From an uncultured Porphyromonas sp. (lineage in GTDB: Bacteria; Bacteroidota; Bacteroidia; Bacteroidales; Porphyromonadaceae), in the NCBI RefSeq assembly GCF_905372525.1, contig NZ_CAJPPN010000005.1, forward strand, positions 11,114 to 75,113: a DNA stretch of 64,000 nucleotides. Reading direction: 5' to 3'. How positions within the stretch are numbered: the first letter of the stretch is position 1; every line of letters starts with the position of its first letter. Positions 17,637 to 27,567 of the stretch are shown here, one piece after another. Under the pieces are notes generated by a model that was not told the origin of the DNA, searched no databases, and was given only the letters and a program-made list of their open reading frames with translations. A program made the translations under genes and the position numbers.

Positions 17637-18137
17637 ATGAAGTACCTATACCTTATTATTCTACTACTCTCCGTGGGTAGCCTCCCCCTCATGGGACAGG
17701 GACGGGTGCGTTTCGCCTATGATGCCGCTGGGAATAGAGTCCGTCGTGAGCTAGTCGTTGGCTCGAAGAAGCCCAAGGGACTTCGTACATTGAGCGCGGA
17801 TAGTACACAACAGACTGCATCTGACCTTGACCCAAGGGATGAGGCGGATTGTCGTCACCTAAGTGGTCGGGATTATGTTACAGAGACCATCGACCGAGGT
17901 CAGGTTCGTATTTACCCCAACCCCACCGAAGGCGAGCTGACGATCGAATTCCTTGGTTATCGCCCTGAGCAGCGTGCAGTCCTGGTGGTCTATGACCTCT
18001 TCGGTCGAGTGGTCGTGAGACGGGAGGTTGCCTCCGTGACGACCATGCTTGATCTCTCAGGCCAGAGTGCAGGCCTCTATGTCCTGCATCTCATTGTAGG
18101 GAAGGATCGATCTGCGTGGAAGATCCGAAAGAACTAA
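17637..18137 (+). CDS. Short secreted protein with a YD motif and a T9SS type A sorting domain
   Basis: The 166-residue precursor has a signal peptide (residues 1 to about 20, ending LMGQ). Immediately after it comes FAYDAAGNRVRRE (YDAAGNR at 28-34), the signature of a single RHS/YD repeat strand. A linker of about 50 residues follows, rich in Ser, Asp and Arg. Residues about 90-166 are a T9SS type A C-terminal sorting domain (VRIYPNPTEGE, VYDLFGRVV, LDLSGQSAGLYVLHL, terminal basic WKIRKN). Such tags direct export through the outer membrane and anchoring to A-LPS or release. It sits 25 bases ahead of the RHS gene under one promoter. It may help display or export the RHS protein; that link is inference. 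Confidence 0.88.
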   Translation: MKYLYLIILLLSVGSLPLMGQGRVRFAYDAAGNRVRRELVVGSKKPKGLRTLSADSTQQTASDLDPRDEADCRHLSGRDYVTETIDRGQVRIYPNPTEGELTIEFLGYRPEQRAVLVVYDLFGRVVVRREVASVTTMLDLSGQSAGLYVLHLIVGKDRSAWKIRKN

Positions 18138-18162
18138 CGAACCTAACTAATACTACACAACC

Positions 18163-21100
18163 ATGTCATCTTATACTCTGCGTCTTCTCCTCCTCGTTGG
18201 GGGACTCTCCTGCTCCTGTGCTAGTAGTCTGTGGGGGCAAAATAAGAACGCACTAGACTCTACGGTACAAGTCCAAAGCAATGGAGATACACTCATCACG
18301 TATTCGGCCTCGGTTTATGATTATGGAAAGTTGAAGACTGCTACATCTCTCAAAGGTGCAAAGAAGAGCTCTGATGTACGAGCTTTGGGAATGGAAGGGG
18401 GACAGGAGGGTGGATATCCAAGAACTTCCCCTACTCGATATGTAGGAGAGACCTTAGCTCCTAGTGTCTGGGCGCCCCCTATTCCCTACACTTCTGGTCC
18501 GACTGCGACTGGGGGACTTAGCTACTCTATCCCGATCACTTTAGGTCCTTTGGTACAGCTAGCTCCGACTCTGAGCTTGGTCTATAATAGCCAGGCCGGA
18601 GATGGTGTGGCTGGCTATGGGTGGAGCCTAGCTGGTCTGTCAAGTATCCTTCCGACAAATAAGACTGTTCATTTTGATGGAGGAGCAGGTAGCCCCACGT
18701 GGTCTCCTAGCCCCCTGTCGTGGGAGGCAATAAGCCTTGATGGGGTTCGCTTTGTGCCCAATGTTGATCACGTCCTTCAGGGTGACTACCCCATGATTAC
18801 TGAGCAGGGGAATGTCCTCGGTAGAGTGCGTGAAAATGGCTATGAGGTACGTTACCCCAACGGAACAGTGGGGATATATGAGCTCAGTACCTCGACCCCG
18901 AGACGGTATGGAGCCCCTCTCAGTAGACTGACGGATCATCTAGGTAATAGTGTGACCTTTGCATATGATCGAGTAGCAGGGATAGACTATATCCAAAAGA
19001 TTATCCTTCATCGGATAGATGGAGGTCGAGGTGGAGAGCAAGCCGAACGGGTAGAGTTCTTCTATGAAGATCGGAAGGCATTCACAGAGGGCTATGCCTA
19101 TGGGGAGCCCGTGGCTCAAAAGAAACTCCTTAAACGTATCATCGTCTACTCCGGAGGAGAGGAACTTATGACCTACGAGCTACAGCACGAATGGAAACAA
19201 GGACGCTACTACGTAAGGCAGATCGGATGTTCGTCTCATGGCAATAAGCTCAATCCGATACGTCTACGTTACCAATATGACAAGGAGCAAGGAGAGGAGA
19301 GCACTCTTACCGCAGGGGCGTCTGTCCGTCTTGCAGGATCATTTGACATTGATCGAGAAGACCAGATTATCCAGCGTGGACGTCTCATGAGAGGGGAGGG
19401 GAATGATGGCCTTATTATCTATCCCAAGGCTTCAACCTATGGTGTAGTGAGTACTAAGTATTCAGGTGGTGAAAAAGGACATCAGTACGGTAGTCTGTAT
19501 GCTCCGGATCAGAAGATCCTAGTGACGCCTTCTCTCTCTTCGTATCCCGGGGTGATTAAACTGCTTGCCGGAAAAGGCTTCCAAGAACTTCGTGCTGTAG
19601 ATGTCGATGGGGATGGGGTGGATGAGCTTGTAAAGGTTAATCTAGCCGGAGTGATACGAGAGGAAAAATATTCACCAAGGCGTACTCCAATTGTTCCTCT
19701 TGCGACACAAATAGAGATAACAGTCTATTATATTAATCAAAATTGGGGACGAACCATTTCAGAGGGTCGGCGTTTCATAGTGACTGTCTCTGGTGGTGTT
19801 TCTAATCCATTTTTTACTAGTCCTACAAGCCCCTATTATTATTGGGGGTCGTTTCTAGGAGATGGTCGAATACAGTTGCTCGTCGCCTCTCCCTATGAAA
19901 ATGTATATGGACAATATCAGAGAGGGTCTTATGCTCTTGTAGATTTGGAGCAAGGAAAGGTCTTACCATCAGGATGGCATTTTTTTGATCCTACATCATC
20001 TATTCACACTCTCGACGTCGATGGTGACGGTCGAACTGATTTGTGTGAAGTGAGAAATGGTAAAATGACCTGCTATAGCGTAGAACCTTCTAGTCGACAG
20101 TTTCAACACCTCTCAGACTGGGGGCGTGATGGACAAGATCAGTTCCCCAGCTCTCCCTCCCTTCACTGGTGTGACCTTAATGGGGATGGGCTTATGGATG
20201 CTTTTGTTCCAGTGGAGGAATCCTATTGGCAATGGGAAGATAATCCTGATCCGGATAATGCAGAATACGAGCGAGGCTGGTTCGTGTTTCACGACGAGGG
20301 TTCTAATTGGCATTTTTATATCAATACGGGACGAGGCTTTAAATCATATAAACAGAGCTTATTTCCACTAGGTGCAGACTCCGCTAAAGAGGGTGATCGG
20401 GGAGGCCCCTATGAGATTTTTGCTATAGATATGAATCATGATGGGCTATCGGATTTGGTGTATATAGATAATCAGGGTATCTCAGTGTACTTCAATGAGC
20501 ACGGAGAGATATCCTCTACCCGTAGCGCCTTCCTCCCGACAGGTTTTATCCAACCGATCCCACTGAGTCTAGTCACCCGAGATCAGACCGCACAGCTACT
20601 ATGTGTGAAGAGCGACGGGTTTTGCATCCCCTATATTTTAGGATCTAATCAGCTGAGGCGAGGCTTGCTTACTAATTTCATTGATAGCCGAGGGATCGAG
20701 CAGTGTAATCAGTATGCGAATCTCCGGGAGATAAGCCGTATCAACCATGGAACGTCCTATAAGGAGACATTTATAACTGAACCGCAGATTACTGAGGGAC
20801 TCTGTCGCATCTTACCCTCTTGGTACCTACTCCAGGGGCAGCGCACCTATCTGCCTGATGAGACGGGGACGATTATTGCTGATAAGCTCTACTACTATAC
20901 GAATCTTATGGTTAGTCGGCTAGGACTTGGCTTCTGTGGATTTGAGCAGACGAGGGTGGAGGATCTACAGATGCTCACAGAGCAGGTCACACGATATGCC
21001 CCAACCCTGAGAGGAGTTCCCATCTCCGTAACTACAGGCCTGTTGGGGCTGTCAGAATCTCGTCCTGCGGAGGAGGCTCATATGGAGTATGCCCAAGGGG

Positions 21101-24100
21101 AGTATCCCCCGAGAGGAAAGCGATGGGGATACCATCTCTCCGCTGTACATACGAAGAACCATCTCATGGGTACCAGCCAAGAGAAGACACTCACCTACGA
21201 TCCCTACCAGTATGTGACCAAGGAGCAACTAGTAAGTTCCCTCCTAGATGGAAGTTCCACTCGAACCCAAGCTGCCTATAATACCTATCGTCACAGTCTG
21301 AGTCCTAGCCTATATCTCCTAGGAACACAGAGCCAGACACGTACAGAGCTGACCATAGGAACGCAACCGAGGACGGTGACAACAGTTACGATGGAGCATG
21401 ATGCACTCCTTCGTCCTATCAGCTCCACGACGACTCAGGATAATGGTACGGGTGCCGGAGTTCGCCTAAAGAGATCTGTCTGGAGCTATGATGATAGGGG
21501 ACATCTAATCTCAGAGAAGTCCGCTCCCTACGAGGTCTCTCAGTTACTTGGTGATACTTACACCTATGATGGTGAGGGACATGTGGTGGCCAAGACCGAT
21601 GCTCTAGGGCTGATCGTGAAATCCTCTGACTTTGATCAAAGAGGGAATGCTCGAGTGAAGATCGATGTCCTAGGTAATAGGACACAGACCGAGTATGATA
21701 TCTGGGGCAATGCTGTACGCGTACAGGGGCCAGATGGCTCTATTCGCACGACTAGCTATGAACAGGACTCTCATGGGCAATACACAGAGATTACCAGATC
21801 CACAGGAGCCCCTACGACCCATACACTCTATGATGCTCTAGGACGAGTCCTGAAGCAAGGATCCGAACTCTTCGATGGCTCGATGCTCTGGACAGATACC
21901 AACTATGATCAGCAGGGAAATGTCTATCAGGTGTCCCTCCCTTACAGAGGGGCAACAGCGACTTCCTGGAACGAATATAGCTACGATGAATATGGCCGTA
22001 AGACTTACTATGTAGAGGCTTCTGGTAAGGAGACGACTTGGCATTACGAACGCAACCAGACGACAGAGACTAAAGAGGGGGTATCAAAGACCCAGACCTA
22101 TAACGAAGTTGGCCAGCTTAGCTCCGTCAAAGATGCAGGTGGAACGATTTACTATGACTATAATAAGCATGGTTTGATTGCGCGTATCCGAGTTTCAGAC
22201 GGAGGGTGGACAACCTTCGAGTATGATGACTATGGTCGTCAGACTCGACTAGATGATCCGAGTGCAGGGCTGAGGGAGACAGAGTATAACTATGCCTCCG
22301 ATGGTACCTATACCAAGCGATATGTCACCCCCAATGGTAGCATCACTACGACTACAGATCCCTACGGTCGTCTCCTAAGGATCGATCGAGATAAGGCCTT
22401 CTCCACAAGCTATACTTATGACACCTATGGTCGTCCCATAGAGGAGCGATCGACTAACGGAAGCTTCAAGAGTTATACCTATGATGCCCTTGGGCGGATA
22501 GCAACCCAAGAGGAGGGAGTCGCACCGAGTAAAATCCTTAAACGAACCTATGGCTACGATAGAGATGGGCGGGTCGCCAGTCTGACCTATCGCACGCCAG
22601 AGTCAGAGGAGTTCACCGAGCTGTATAGCTACGCCCATGGTCATCATATGATGACCCGACTACAGTCTCCTCTACGTCCCACGATAGATACGATCTGGAG
22701 GCTGCGTGCGGTCAATAATATGGGGATACCTACAGAGGCTAGTACAGGTGGACAGCTACGTACATACAGCTACAGCCCTCAGGGGGTACTCACAGGACGT
22801 GCGATGGGAGACGTCCAGCGCGAGACGTATGAGTTTGATCCCCGTACGGGCAATCTCTCTCGTCGTTCCTGGGTGGTGAGAGATACTGTACGGACACAAT
22901 CCTTCGGCTACGACCTTCTAAACAGACTTAATAACTGGGATAGGGGAAGTAATTGTACCTATGCCTCCAATGGAAACCTTATTCGGACAGGGGATGAACT
23001 CTCGGGTGGATGCAACTTCCTCTATGAGGACGGAGAGCACCCCTATCGTCTAACAGAAGTAAATAGCTTTGAGGGAAGTTGCTTTGATCCAGTAGAGCTC
23101 CCTCAGGATCCTATGCCCCAGCCAGTCCCTTTCTCAGGAAGCCCCCTCGTCCGCATCGCAGATTTGCTCCCAACAAACCTGAAGACAGAAGTAGAGCAGA
23201 CTCTGACCTATACCTCCTTTGATCGACCTGAGAGCATCACACAGGGCTCCTATCGGGCAGTTTGGGACTACAATGGTGCTCTGGATCGGATACGGATGAG
23301 GCTCACCCGAGGGGATACCCTACAGCGGGAGGTCTATTATTGGGGCAACCAGTACGAAGAGGAGCACCGTCCTCAGAGTGGAGAGCAGACTGCTCGACTC
23401 TACCTGGAGGGAGATGCCTATAGTGCTCCAGCTGTTTTGGTCAAGGAGCGTGAGGGGTGGCACCTCTACTACATCGCACGGGACTACCTCGGGAGTATTA
23501 CGGACATCGTGGCCTCTGATGGTACTCGGAGGGCACACTATCACTATAGCCCTTGGGGGCGTGTGGAAGAGGGGCAGGAGGAGCCACTCTTCCTAGGCCG
23601 AGGCTTCACAGGACATGAGCATCTGCCGGAGTTTGATCTTATACAGATGAATGCCCGCCTCTATGACCCCTACACAGGACGTTTCCTGAGCCCTGACCCA
23701 TACGTACAGCTCCCAGACTTCTCGCAGAGCTTCAATCGCTACAGCTACTGCCTAAATAACCCTCTGAGGTATACAGATCAGAGTGGAAAGGTGTTTTGGC
23801 TGATTCCTGTTGCGATAGGAGCCATTATTGGGGGGACAATGAATGCTATTGCTCATCGACAGCAGATCTCGGGCTTTGGTGGATTCCTTGCCTATTTTGG
23901 TGTAGGAGCGTTGGTCGGAGGGCTCTCTGGTTTCACAGGAGGAGCTCTGGCTGCATCAAGTTTGGCTCTAGGGGCATTTACAGGAGCAGCGATTGGCGCA
24001 GCATCAGGAGCTCTTACGGGGGCTGTGTCAGGAATTGCTCTTAATGGATTGAATAACCTCATTGCTGGTAGAGGTTTCTTTTTAGATGCTGGGAGTAGTG

Positions 24101-24696
24101 CCCTTTGGGGAGCTGCCGGAGGGGCTATTTCTGGGGCTATTAGTGGTGGTATTCGGGGGTATAAACTGGCTGAGAAAATGGGCGCAAATCGTTGGACAGG
24201 GGCGAAGTATATGAACATGGAACATTATGGGTCATTGCCTAAAACAGGTATACCCGCGCAGCCAAACTCCGAAAAGTATTGCTATGCCTATGCTTCTGAG
24301 TATGCGGACAAAGGTCACTTTAATCGGAGTGCCGAAGACTTCTTGAAATTGTCAGGATATAGAGAGGGAGCAGATTTTGATTTTTATGATCGTGCATTTG
24401 ATTCTGACAATGTAAGAGTGGTACATTTTAAAGTGGAGGATCTTAAGAATGACACGTGGAGACAGGTGGGAGGCCAGCTACGTAAGGGAGTCGAAATGAT
24501 TGGAACCGTTAACATTAATGGGACAGGTCATGCCGTTAACATCGTATCTGTAGATGTTGGCCAGAAATTAAACCTGATAAGAGGAGGACATCATAATTAC
24601 CTGAAGATTACAATTTGGGATCCTCTAAAAGGGACGACAAGATCCCTACCATCGGATTATGTTTTCTCATATATTAGTAAAATCATGTTTAAATGA
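18163..24696 (+). CDS. SpvB/TcdB/RHS-repeat polymorphic toxin with papain-like C-terminal domain
   Basis: The 2177-residue exported protein has a signal peptide (1 to about 26). An SpvB-like domain (about 100-340; GLSYSIPITLGP, GYGWSLAGLSSI) is followed by a TcdB-middle-like section with calcium-binding FG-GAP/VCBS loops starting at D480, D618, D671 and D756 (DVDGDGVDELV and similar). Many YD repeats run from about 1090 to 1720, and the RHS core is at about 1835-1875 (ARLYDPYTGRFLSPDPY, NPLRYTDQSGK). The order resembles TcB-TcC toxin cocoons. After the core is a Gly/Ala-rich hydrophobic stretch (about 1880-2010). The tip has C2040 (KYCYAYASEY), H2123 (GTGHAVNIV) and D2153 (TIWDP), in the order and spacing of a papain-fold peptidase. 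The tip DNA is clearly AT-richer than its neighbours. The cleavage motif after the core is non-canonical (DQSG rather than DPxG). Confidence 0.92.
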   Translation: MSSYTLRLLLLVGGLSCSCASSLWGQNKNALDSTVQVQSNGDTLITYSASVYDYGKLKTATSLKGAKKSSDVRALGMEGGQEGGYPRTSPTRYVGETLAPSVWAPPIPYTSGPTATGGLSYSIPITLGPLVQLAPTLSLVYNSQAGDGVAGYGWSLAGLSSILPTNKTVHFDGGAGSPTWSPSPLSWEAISLDGVRFVPNVDHVLQGDYPMITEQGNVLGRVRENGYEVRYPNGTVGIYELSTSTPRRYGAPLSRLTDHLGNSVTFAYDRVAGIDYIQKIILHRIDGGRGGEQAERVEFFYEDRKAFTEGYAYGEPVAQKKLLKRIIVYSGGEELMTYELQHEWKQGRYYVRQIGCSSHGNKLNPIRLRYQYDKEQGEESTLTAGASVRLAGSFDIDREDQIIQRGRLMRGEGNDGLIIYPKASTYGVVSTKYSGGEKGHQYGSLYAPDQKILVTPSLSSYPGVIKLLAGKGFQELRAVDVDGDGVDELVKVNLAGVIREEKYSPRRTPIVPLATQIEITVYYINQNWGRTISEGRRFIVTVSGGVSNPFFTSPTSPYYYWGSFLGDGRIQLLVASPYENVYGQYQRGSYALVDLEQGKVLPSGWHFFDPTSSIHTLDVDGDGRTDLCEVRNGKMTCYSVEPSSRQFQHLSDWGRDGQDQFPSSPSLHWCDLNGDGLMDAFVPVEESYWQWEDNPDPDNAEYERGWFVFHDEGSNWHFYINTGRGFKSYKQSLFPLGADSAKEGDRGGPYEIFAIDMNHDGLSDLVYIDNQGISVYFNEHGEISSTRSAFLPTGFIQPIPLSLVTRDQTAQLLCVKSDGFCIPYILGSNQLRRGLLTNFIDSRGIEQCNQYANLREISRINHGTSYKETFITEPQITEGLCRILPSWYLLQGQRTYLPDETGTIIADKLYYYTNLMVSRLGLGFCGFEQTRVEDLQMLTEQVTRYAPTLRGVPISVTTGLLGLSESRPAEEAHMEYAQGEYPPRGKRWGYHLSAVHTKNHLMGTSQEKTLTYDPYQYVTKEQLVSSLLDGSSTRTQAAYNTYRHSLSPSLYLLGTQSQTRTELTIGTQPRTVTTVTMEHDALLRPISSTTTQDNGTGAGVRLKRSVWSYDDRGHLISEKSAPYEVSQLLGDTYTYDGEGHVVAKTDALGLIVKSSDFDQRGNARVKIDVLGNRTQTEYDIWGNAVRVQGPDGSIRTTSYEQDSHGQYTEITRSTGAPTTHTLYDALGRVLKQGSELFDGSMLWTDTNYDQQGNVYQVSLPYRGATATSWNEYSYDEYGRKTYYVEASGKETTWHYERNQTTETKEGVSKTQTYNEVGQLSSVKDAGGTIYYDYNKHGLIARIRVSDGGWTTFEYDDYGRQTRLDDPSAGLRETEYNYASDGTYTKRYVTPNGSITTTTDPYGRLLRIDRDKAFSTSYTYDTYGRPIEERSTNGSFKSYTYDALGRIATQEEGVAPSKILKRTYGYDRDGRVASLTYRTPESEEFTELYSYAHGHHMMTRLQSPLRPTIDTIWRLRAVNNMGIPTEASTGGQLRTYSYSPQGVLTGRAMGDVQRETYEFDPRTGNLSRRSWVVRDTVRTQSFGYDLLNRLNNWDRGSNCTYASNGNLIRTGDELSGGCNFLYEDGEHPYRLTEVNSFEGSCFDPVELPQDPMPQPVPFSGSPLVRIADLLPTNLKTEVEQTLTYTSFDRPESITQGSYRAVWDYNGALDRIRMRLTRGDTLQREVYYWGNQYEEEHRPQSGEQTARLYLEGDAYSAPAVLVKEREGWHLYYIARDYLGSITDIVASDGTRRAHYHYSPWGRVEEGQEEPLFLGRGFTGHEHLPEFDLIQMNARLYDPYTGRFLSPDPYVQLPDFSQSFNRYSYCLNNPLRYTDQSGKVFWLIPVAIGAIIGGTMNAIAHRQQISGFGGFLAYFGVGALVGGLSGFTGGALAASSLALGAFTGAAIGAASGALTGAVSGIALNGLNNLIAGRGFFLDAGSSALWGAAGGAISGAISGGIRGYKLAEKMGANRWTGAKYMNMEHYGSLPKTGIPAQPNSEKYCYAYASEYADKGHFNRSAEDFLKLSGYREGADFDFYDRAFDSDNVRVVHFKVEDLKNDTWRQVGGQLRKGVEMIGTVNINGTGHAVNIVSVDVGQKLNLIRGGHHNYLKITIWDPLKGTTRSLPSDYVFSYISKIMFK

Positions 24697-25373
24697 GACG
24701 GCTCGTTGCTTTTCTATTGAGTCTTTTCCTCTTAGCTTCGTGCGGGACGAAGAGACGTCCGAGGAGCTTTCGCCCCCCTAGGGAGCGAGCTCGGATAGAG
24801 ATAGGCGCCTTTGCTCAAGAGCTCCAGCAGTCGCTCCGCAGGCAAAGGTCTGCTCTGCTTCGGGAAGTACCAGGGCTTGGTGCTGGGGCGCACCGTGTGA
24901 TCTTCGTTCCCACCCTTCGCTTCAAGGAAGAGATAAGCAAATATGAGTACTACACGAAGCTGAGACGCCAGCCATACTTCCACACCTGGGAGGAATTCTT
25001 TGCGCTGCTGGATACGAGGAGCTTCAAAAGGGTTGCCGTGTTTGTAGAACAGGAGGATGAGCGCTGGTATACCTGCGACCTTGCCAACCCTAGAAGGAGA
25101 CTTATACCGATAGACTCTGTAGAGAGATGCTTCCTGGAGGAGCTATTGGGTCGGGGAGAGCCACTGGCCTTTAGGAGCATACAGGAGGGCTATCGTTGTT
25201 ATTTCATTCGTGCGGGGCAGCTAGAGGTCTATAGATCGCCTAGGGATAGAATGGTGCCCCCCTCAGAGGTGCTCCCCGAGGTCGTCCAAATTTACTCAAA
25301 GCTTGCACCTGTCCATCTCCGTGGGCGGAGCTATAAGCAGATGCAGTGGCTGGGGAAACGGCTACTTAGGTAG
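24693..25373 (+). CDS. Lipoprotein next to the RHS toxin (candidate immunity protein)
   Basis: The start overlaps the RHS stop in ATGA, the tightest coupling in the island. The 226-residue product has a signal peptide with lipobox LASC (C17), then a basic stretch and a mixed alpha/beta domain. It resembles the next gene product distantly: RVIFVPTLRF aligns with RVVVVPQIGL, FFALLD with VWSLLD, WYTC with WYQC, and LEVYRS with LRVYRT. No known domain is recognised. Translational coupling directly behind a polymorphic toxin suggests immunity or accessory function, but its GC-rich composition differs from the AT-rich toxin tip, so a matched pair is not proven. Confidence 0.82.
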   Translation: MRRLVAFLLSLFLLASCGTKRRPRSFRPPRERARIEIGAFAQELQQSLRRQRSALLREVPGLGAGAHRVIFVPTLRFKEEISKYEYYTKLRRQPYFHTWEEFFALLDTRSFKRVAVFVEQEDERWYTCDLANPRRRLIPIDSVERCFLEELLGRGEPLAFRSIQEGYRCYFIRAGQLEVYRSPRDRMVPPSEVLPEVVQIYSKLAPVHLRGRSYKQMQWLGKRLLR

Positions 25374-25403
25374 GCGGAAAAGAATAAAGTAAAAACATGA
25401 GCA

Positions 25404-25428
25404 TAGCCCTCGTGACTAGTGAGGGCTA
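25404..25428 (+). terminator. Short hairpin between the two related lipoprotein genes
   Basis: TAGCCCTC (25404-25411) pairs perfectly with GAGGGCTA (25421-25428). No T-tract follows, so it may only attenuate or stabilise the message. Confidence 0.4.
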
Positions 25429-25454
25429 GACTCGAGAATGAAAGAGTGATCAAA

Positions 25455-26129
25455 ATGGTCTTGCGTAAGCTTATCTGGATACTCTGTGGGGTCATGCTCC
25501 TCTGTGGTGCGAACTCGTGCTACATCCCTCGGGACCAAAAGGAGATCAAGCCCTATCTCTCCCTAGAGCAGTTCTTGAGTCAGATGGAGACGAATCTGGC
25601 TGTTCACCGAGATGAATATCTAGCGGTGCAGTGGATCTCTGCTGATAGCTTCCTTCGGGTCGTAGTTGTGCCACAGATAGGATTAAGACGGAGTGTACGA
25701 CGACTGCCTTACTCAGTCTTAGATACGCTGTCTCTTGGCTCTGTCTGGAGCCTTCTAGATCCTAACTTTGTGATTGGGGGTAAGGCTTACCTACTGGATG
25801 TAGATTCTACATGGTACCAGTGTTTTCTTGGAGGGAGGATAGAAGAACTCCCGCACTCCATAATGCCAGATGATCCTATGATACCTCTTCTGTCCTCGTC
25901 GGTGTCTCTTACGGTATTTTACTTGGGGAATCCAGATCTTGGCCTTCTCGTATATTACGACCAAGAGACCAAGGAGCTCCGTGTGTATCGTACTTGCGAC
26001 CCTTATGGAGAGGTTCCTATCGACTCCCTGCTAGAGGAATATTACTTCAAGAGTCTGCGCCAAGGATCATATTCTAGGGACGTAGATATACGTAACCAAA
26101 AAATGGGCCCTCCAGTCTATATAGAGTAA
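25455..26129 (+). CDS. Lipoprotein, paralog of the preceding gene
   Basis: From the ATG at 25455 the product has 224 residues: a signal peptide (MVLRKLIWILCGVMLLCGANSC) shown here only as far as its cysteine in GANSC, then a mixed alpha/beta domain. A GTG at 25419 in the same frame would add 12 charged residues before the signal peptide and is less likely. The middle and end align with the protein encoded just upstream (shared RV-V-VP, WY-C and L-VYR positions), so the pair probably arose by duplication and has diverged far. The function is unknown; position suggests a second immunity-like or accessory lipoprotein of the RHS locus. Confidence 0.75.
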   Translation: MVLRKLIWILCGVMLLCGANSCYIPRDQKEIKPYLSLEQFLSQMETNLAVHRDEYLAVQWISADSFLRVVVVPQIGLRRSVRRLPYSVLDTLSLGSVWSLLDPNFVIGGKAYLLDVDSTWYQCFLGGRIEELPHSIMPDDPMIPLLSSSVSLTVFYLGNPDLGLLVYYDQETKELRVYRTCDPYGEVPIDSLLEEYYFKSLRQGSYSRDVDIRNQKMGPPVYIE

Positions 26130-26300
26130 GCAGTGGTGTAGGGAAGCCTTCCTACCTCTCTACCCCACACGATGAGGACTAGACACCCAATGAAGCCTCT
26201 AGAGGGGATAAGACGAGACCTATGTTATTTAGGCTACACTCCCTAGTAGGCACAGTACGGGTAAGTCATGTGTACCAACACTTCATCATTAAGTAGCACT

Positions 26301-27263
26301 ATGAAACTAAGATTATTCTTGATCACCTTGCTCTTCTGTGGGAGTATGTAGGCTCAGCGTGTCGCCGTTAAGCTCTCACTAGAGTGGAGGGATAGAGCAA
26401 AGGCTTGGCCTGACCGAGGATGGTGGCAACGTACCCTATTGCATGATCTATCCCCAAAATTAGATACCCTGAGTAGGATCCCCTTCCTGAGGATCGAGTA
26501 CCACAACAAGGGGAACAAGAACTGCTACGTCCCAACCATTGCGACCTCTTATGGTAGCTTTGCTCCAGTAGGAGGTTTTAATGGGACAATCTGCTCAGAG
26601 AGTGACTATGGGCTAAGTAAGGCGCATGATCCTCTGCTGGAAGCACAGTTCCTGCTGGATACTACCCGCTATCTTGTGGAGGGTGAAGTCTACAATGATG
26701 CCCCAAGATACTATACCCTGGTCCCATTCTTCTTCTCCAGTAGGTGGGATCCCGAATATGGCAAGATGCATATGCCTTCGATCGAGTGGACAATCGATGA
26801 GCGCGAAGAGCTAATCCCCCCACGAGAGGTCTATGAGGGGGAGGGGGTTGGCTCAGCTATGGGCTATGCACGGCTCCAATGGTATCTCTATGTATCCAGC
26901 ATCAGTGACTCCCTTGTAGCTGACTATTCCAATCGGCTACGTGCGGAGGAGATGATAGCTCGTTACCTACGATCAATCATCTACCAGTATGACTTCCCAG
27001 ATCATGCCGTCCTACTACCAGCACATGGGGTGAGGGTCGAGTATCTAAATCTCCTGGCATTCTCTCTAGCTGGTATTTCCTTTCGGGTATTCATCCCCTC
27101 GGATATCTTCCACAAGGATCTATTTCATGGGCGAGGAGTGATTACCGACTCTGTTGGGAAGAGATATGTCCCCTATACCGAGATGATCAAGTCTGTGACC
27201 CTCCAGATTGACTTCAGCGAGTCCTCTATGGGTAAGAAGTCACTGTACAATAGCCGAAGGTGA
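26301..27263 (+). pseudogene. Secreted-protein gene interrupted by a TAG in the signal peptide
   Basis: An ATG at 26301 opens a typical signal peptide (MKLRLFLITLLFCGSM), but codon 17 is TAG (26349-26351). The same frame then continues at once with AQRVAVKLSLEWRDRA and stays open for over 300 codons to 27263. The restored protein would have about 320 residues, close to the 300-306 of two relatives at 28072 and 28966, with which it shares the pattern after the signal peptide (AQIAISLRVSWRAE there, AQRVAVKLSLEWRD here) and the later LR-EYHN/LHVVYRN motif. A downstream TTG at 26439 would give a protein without export signal. Either a recent nonsense mutation or a sequencing error. Confidence 0.78.
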
Positions 27264-27567
27264 GAGCAGGGGAAGTGTGTAAAGTGTGACGATATAGGGG
27301 AGCTGTGGCATCCCTGCCAAATCGCTTGTATGAACGATAGATATAATGTTATGATGTCCGTCACGTAGACGTATTTGCTATTGGAGATCTTGTGTGATTC
27401 TCGGAGGATGTAGAACAAGCTATATCAATCAGAGGGCAAGGAGTTTTCGTAGCCATAAAGATCGAAGCCCTAGCACAGGCGCACAAATCTCTCCCTTGGG
27501 GGGATGTCGCTATCCCTCTACTATTGTTCCTCCTTTTAGTTTTCCTCATTTAGACAAACAATAGATT
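27264..27567. other. Gap within the island, no gene seen
   Basis: About 300 bases between the interrupted gene and the next lipoprotein gene. Short frames on the minus strand lack any recognisable feature. No promoter box or hairpin stands out. Confidence 0.5.

Noticed and set aside
26439..27263. A separate gene starting at TTG 26439
   Set aside because: The same frame begins upstream with a signal peptide and is interrupted only by one TAG; paralogs support the longer form.
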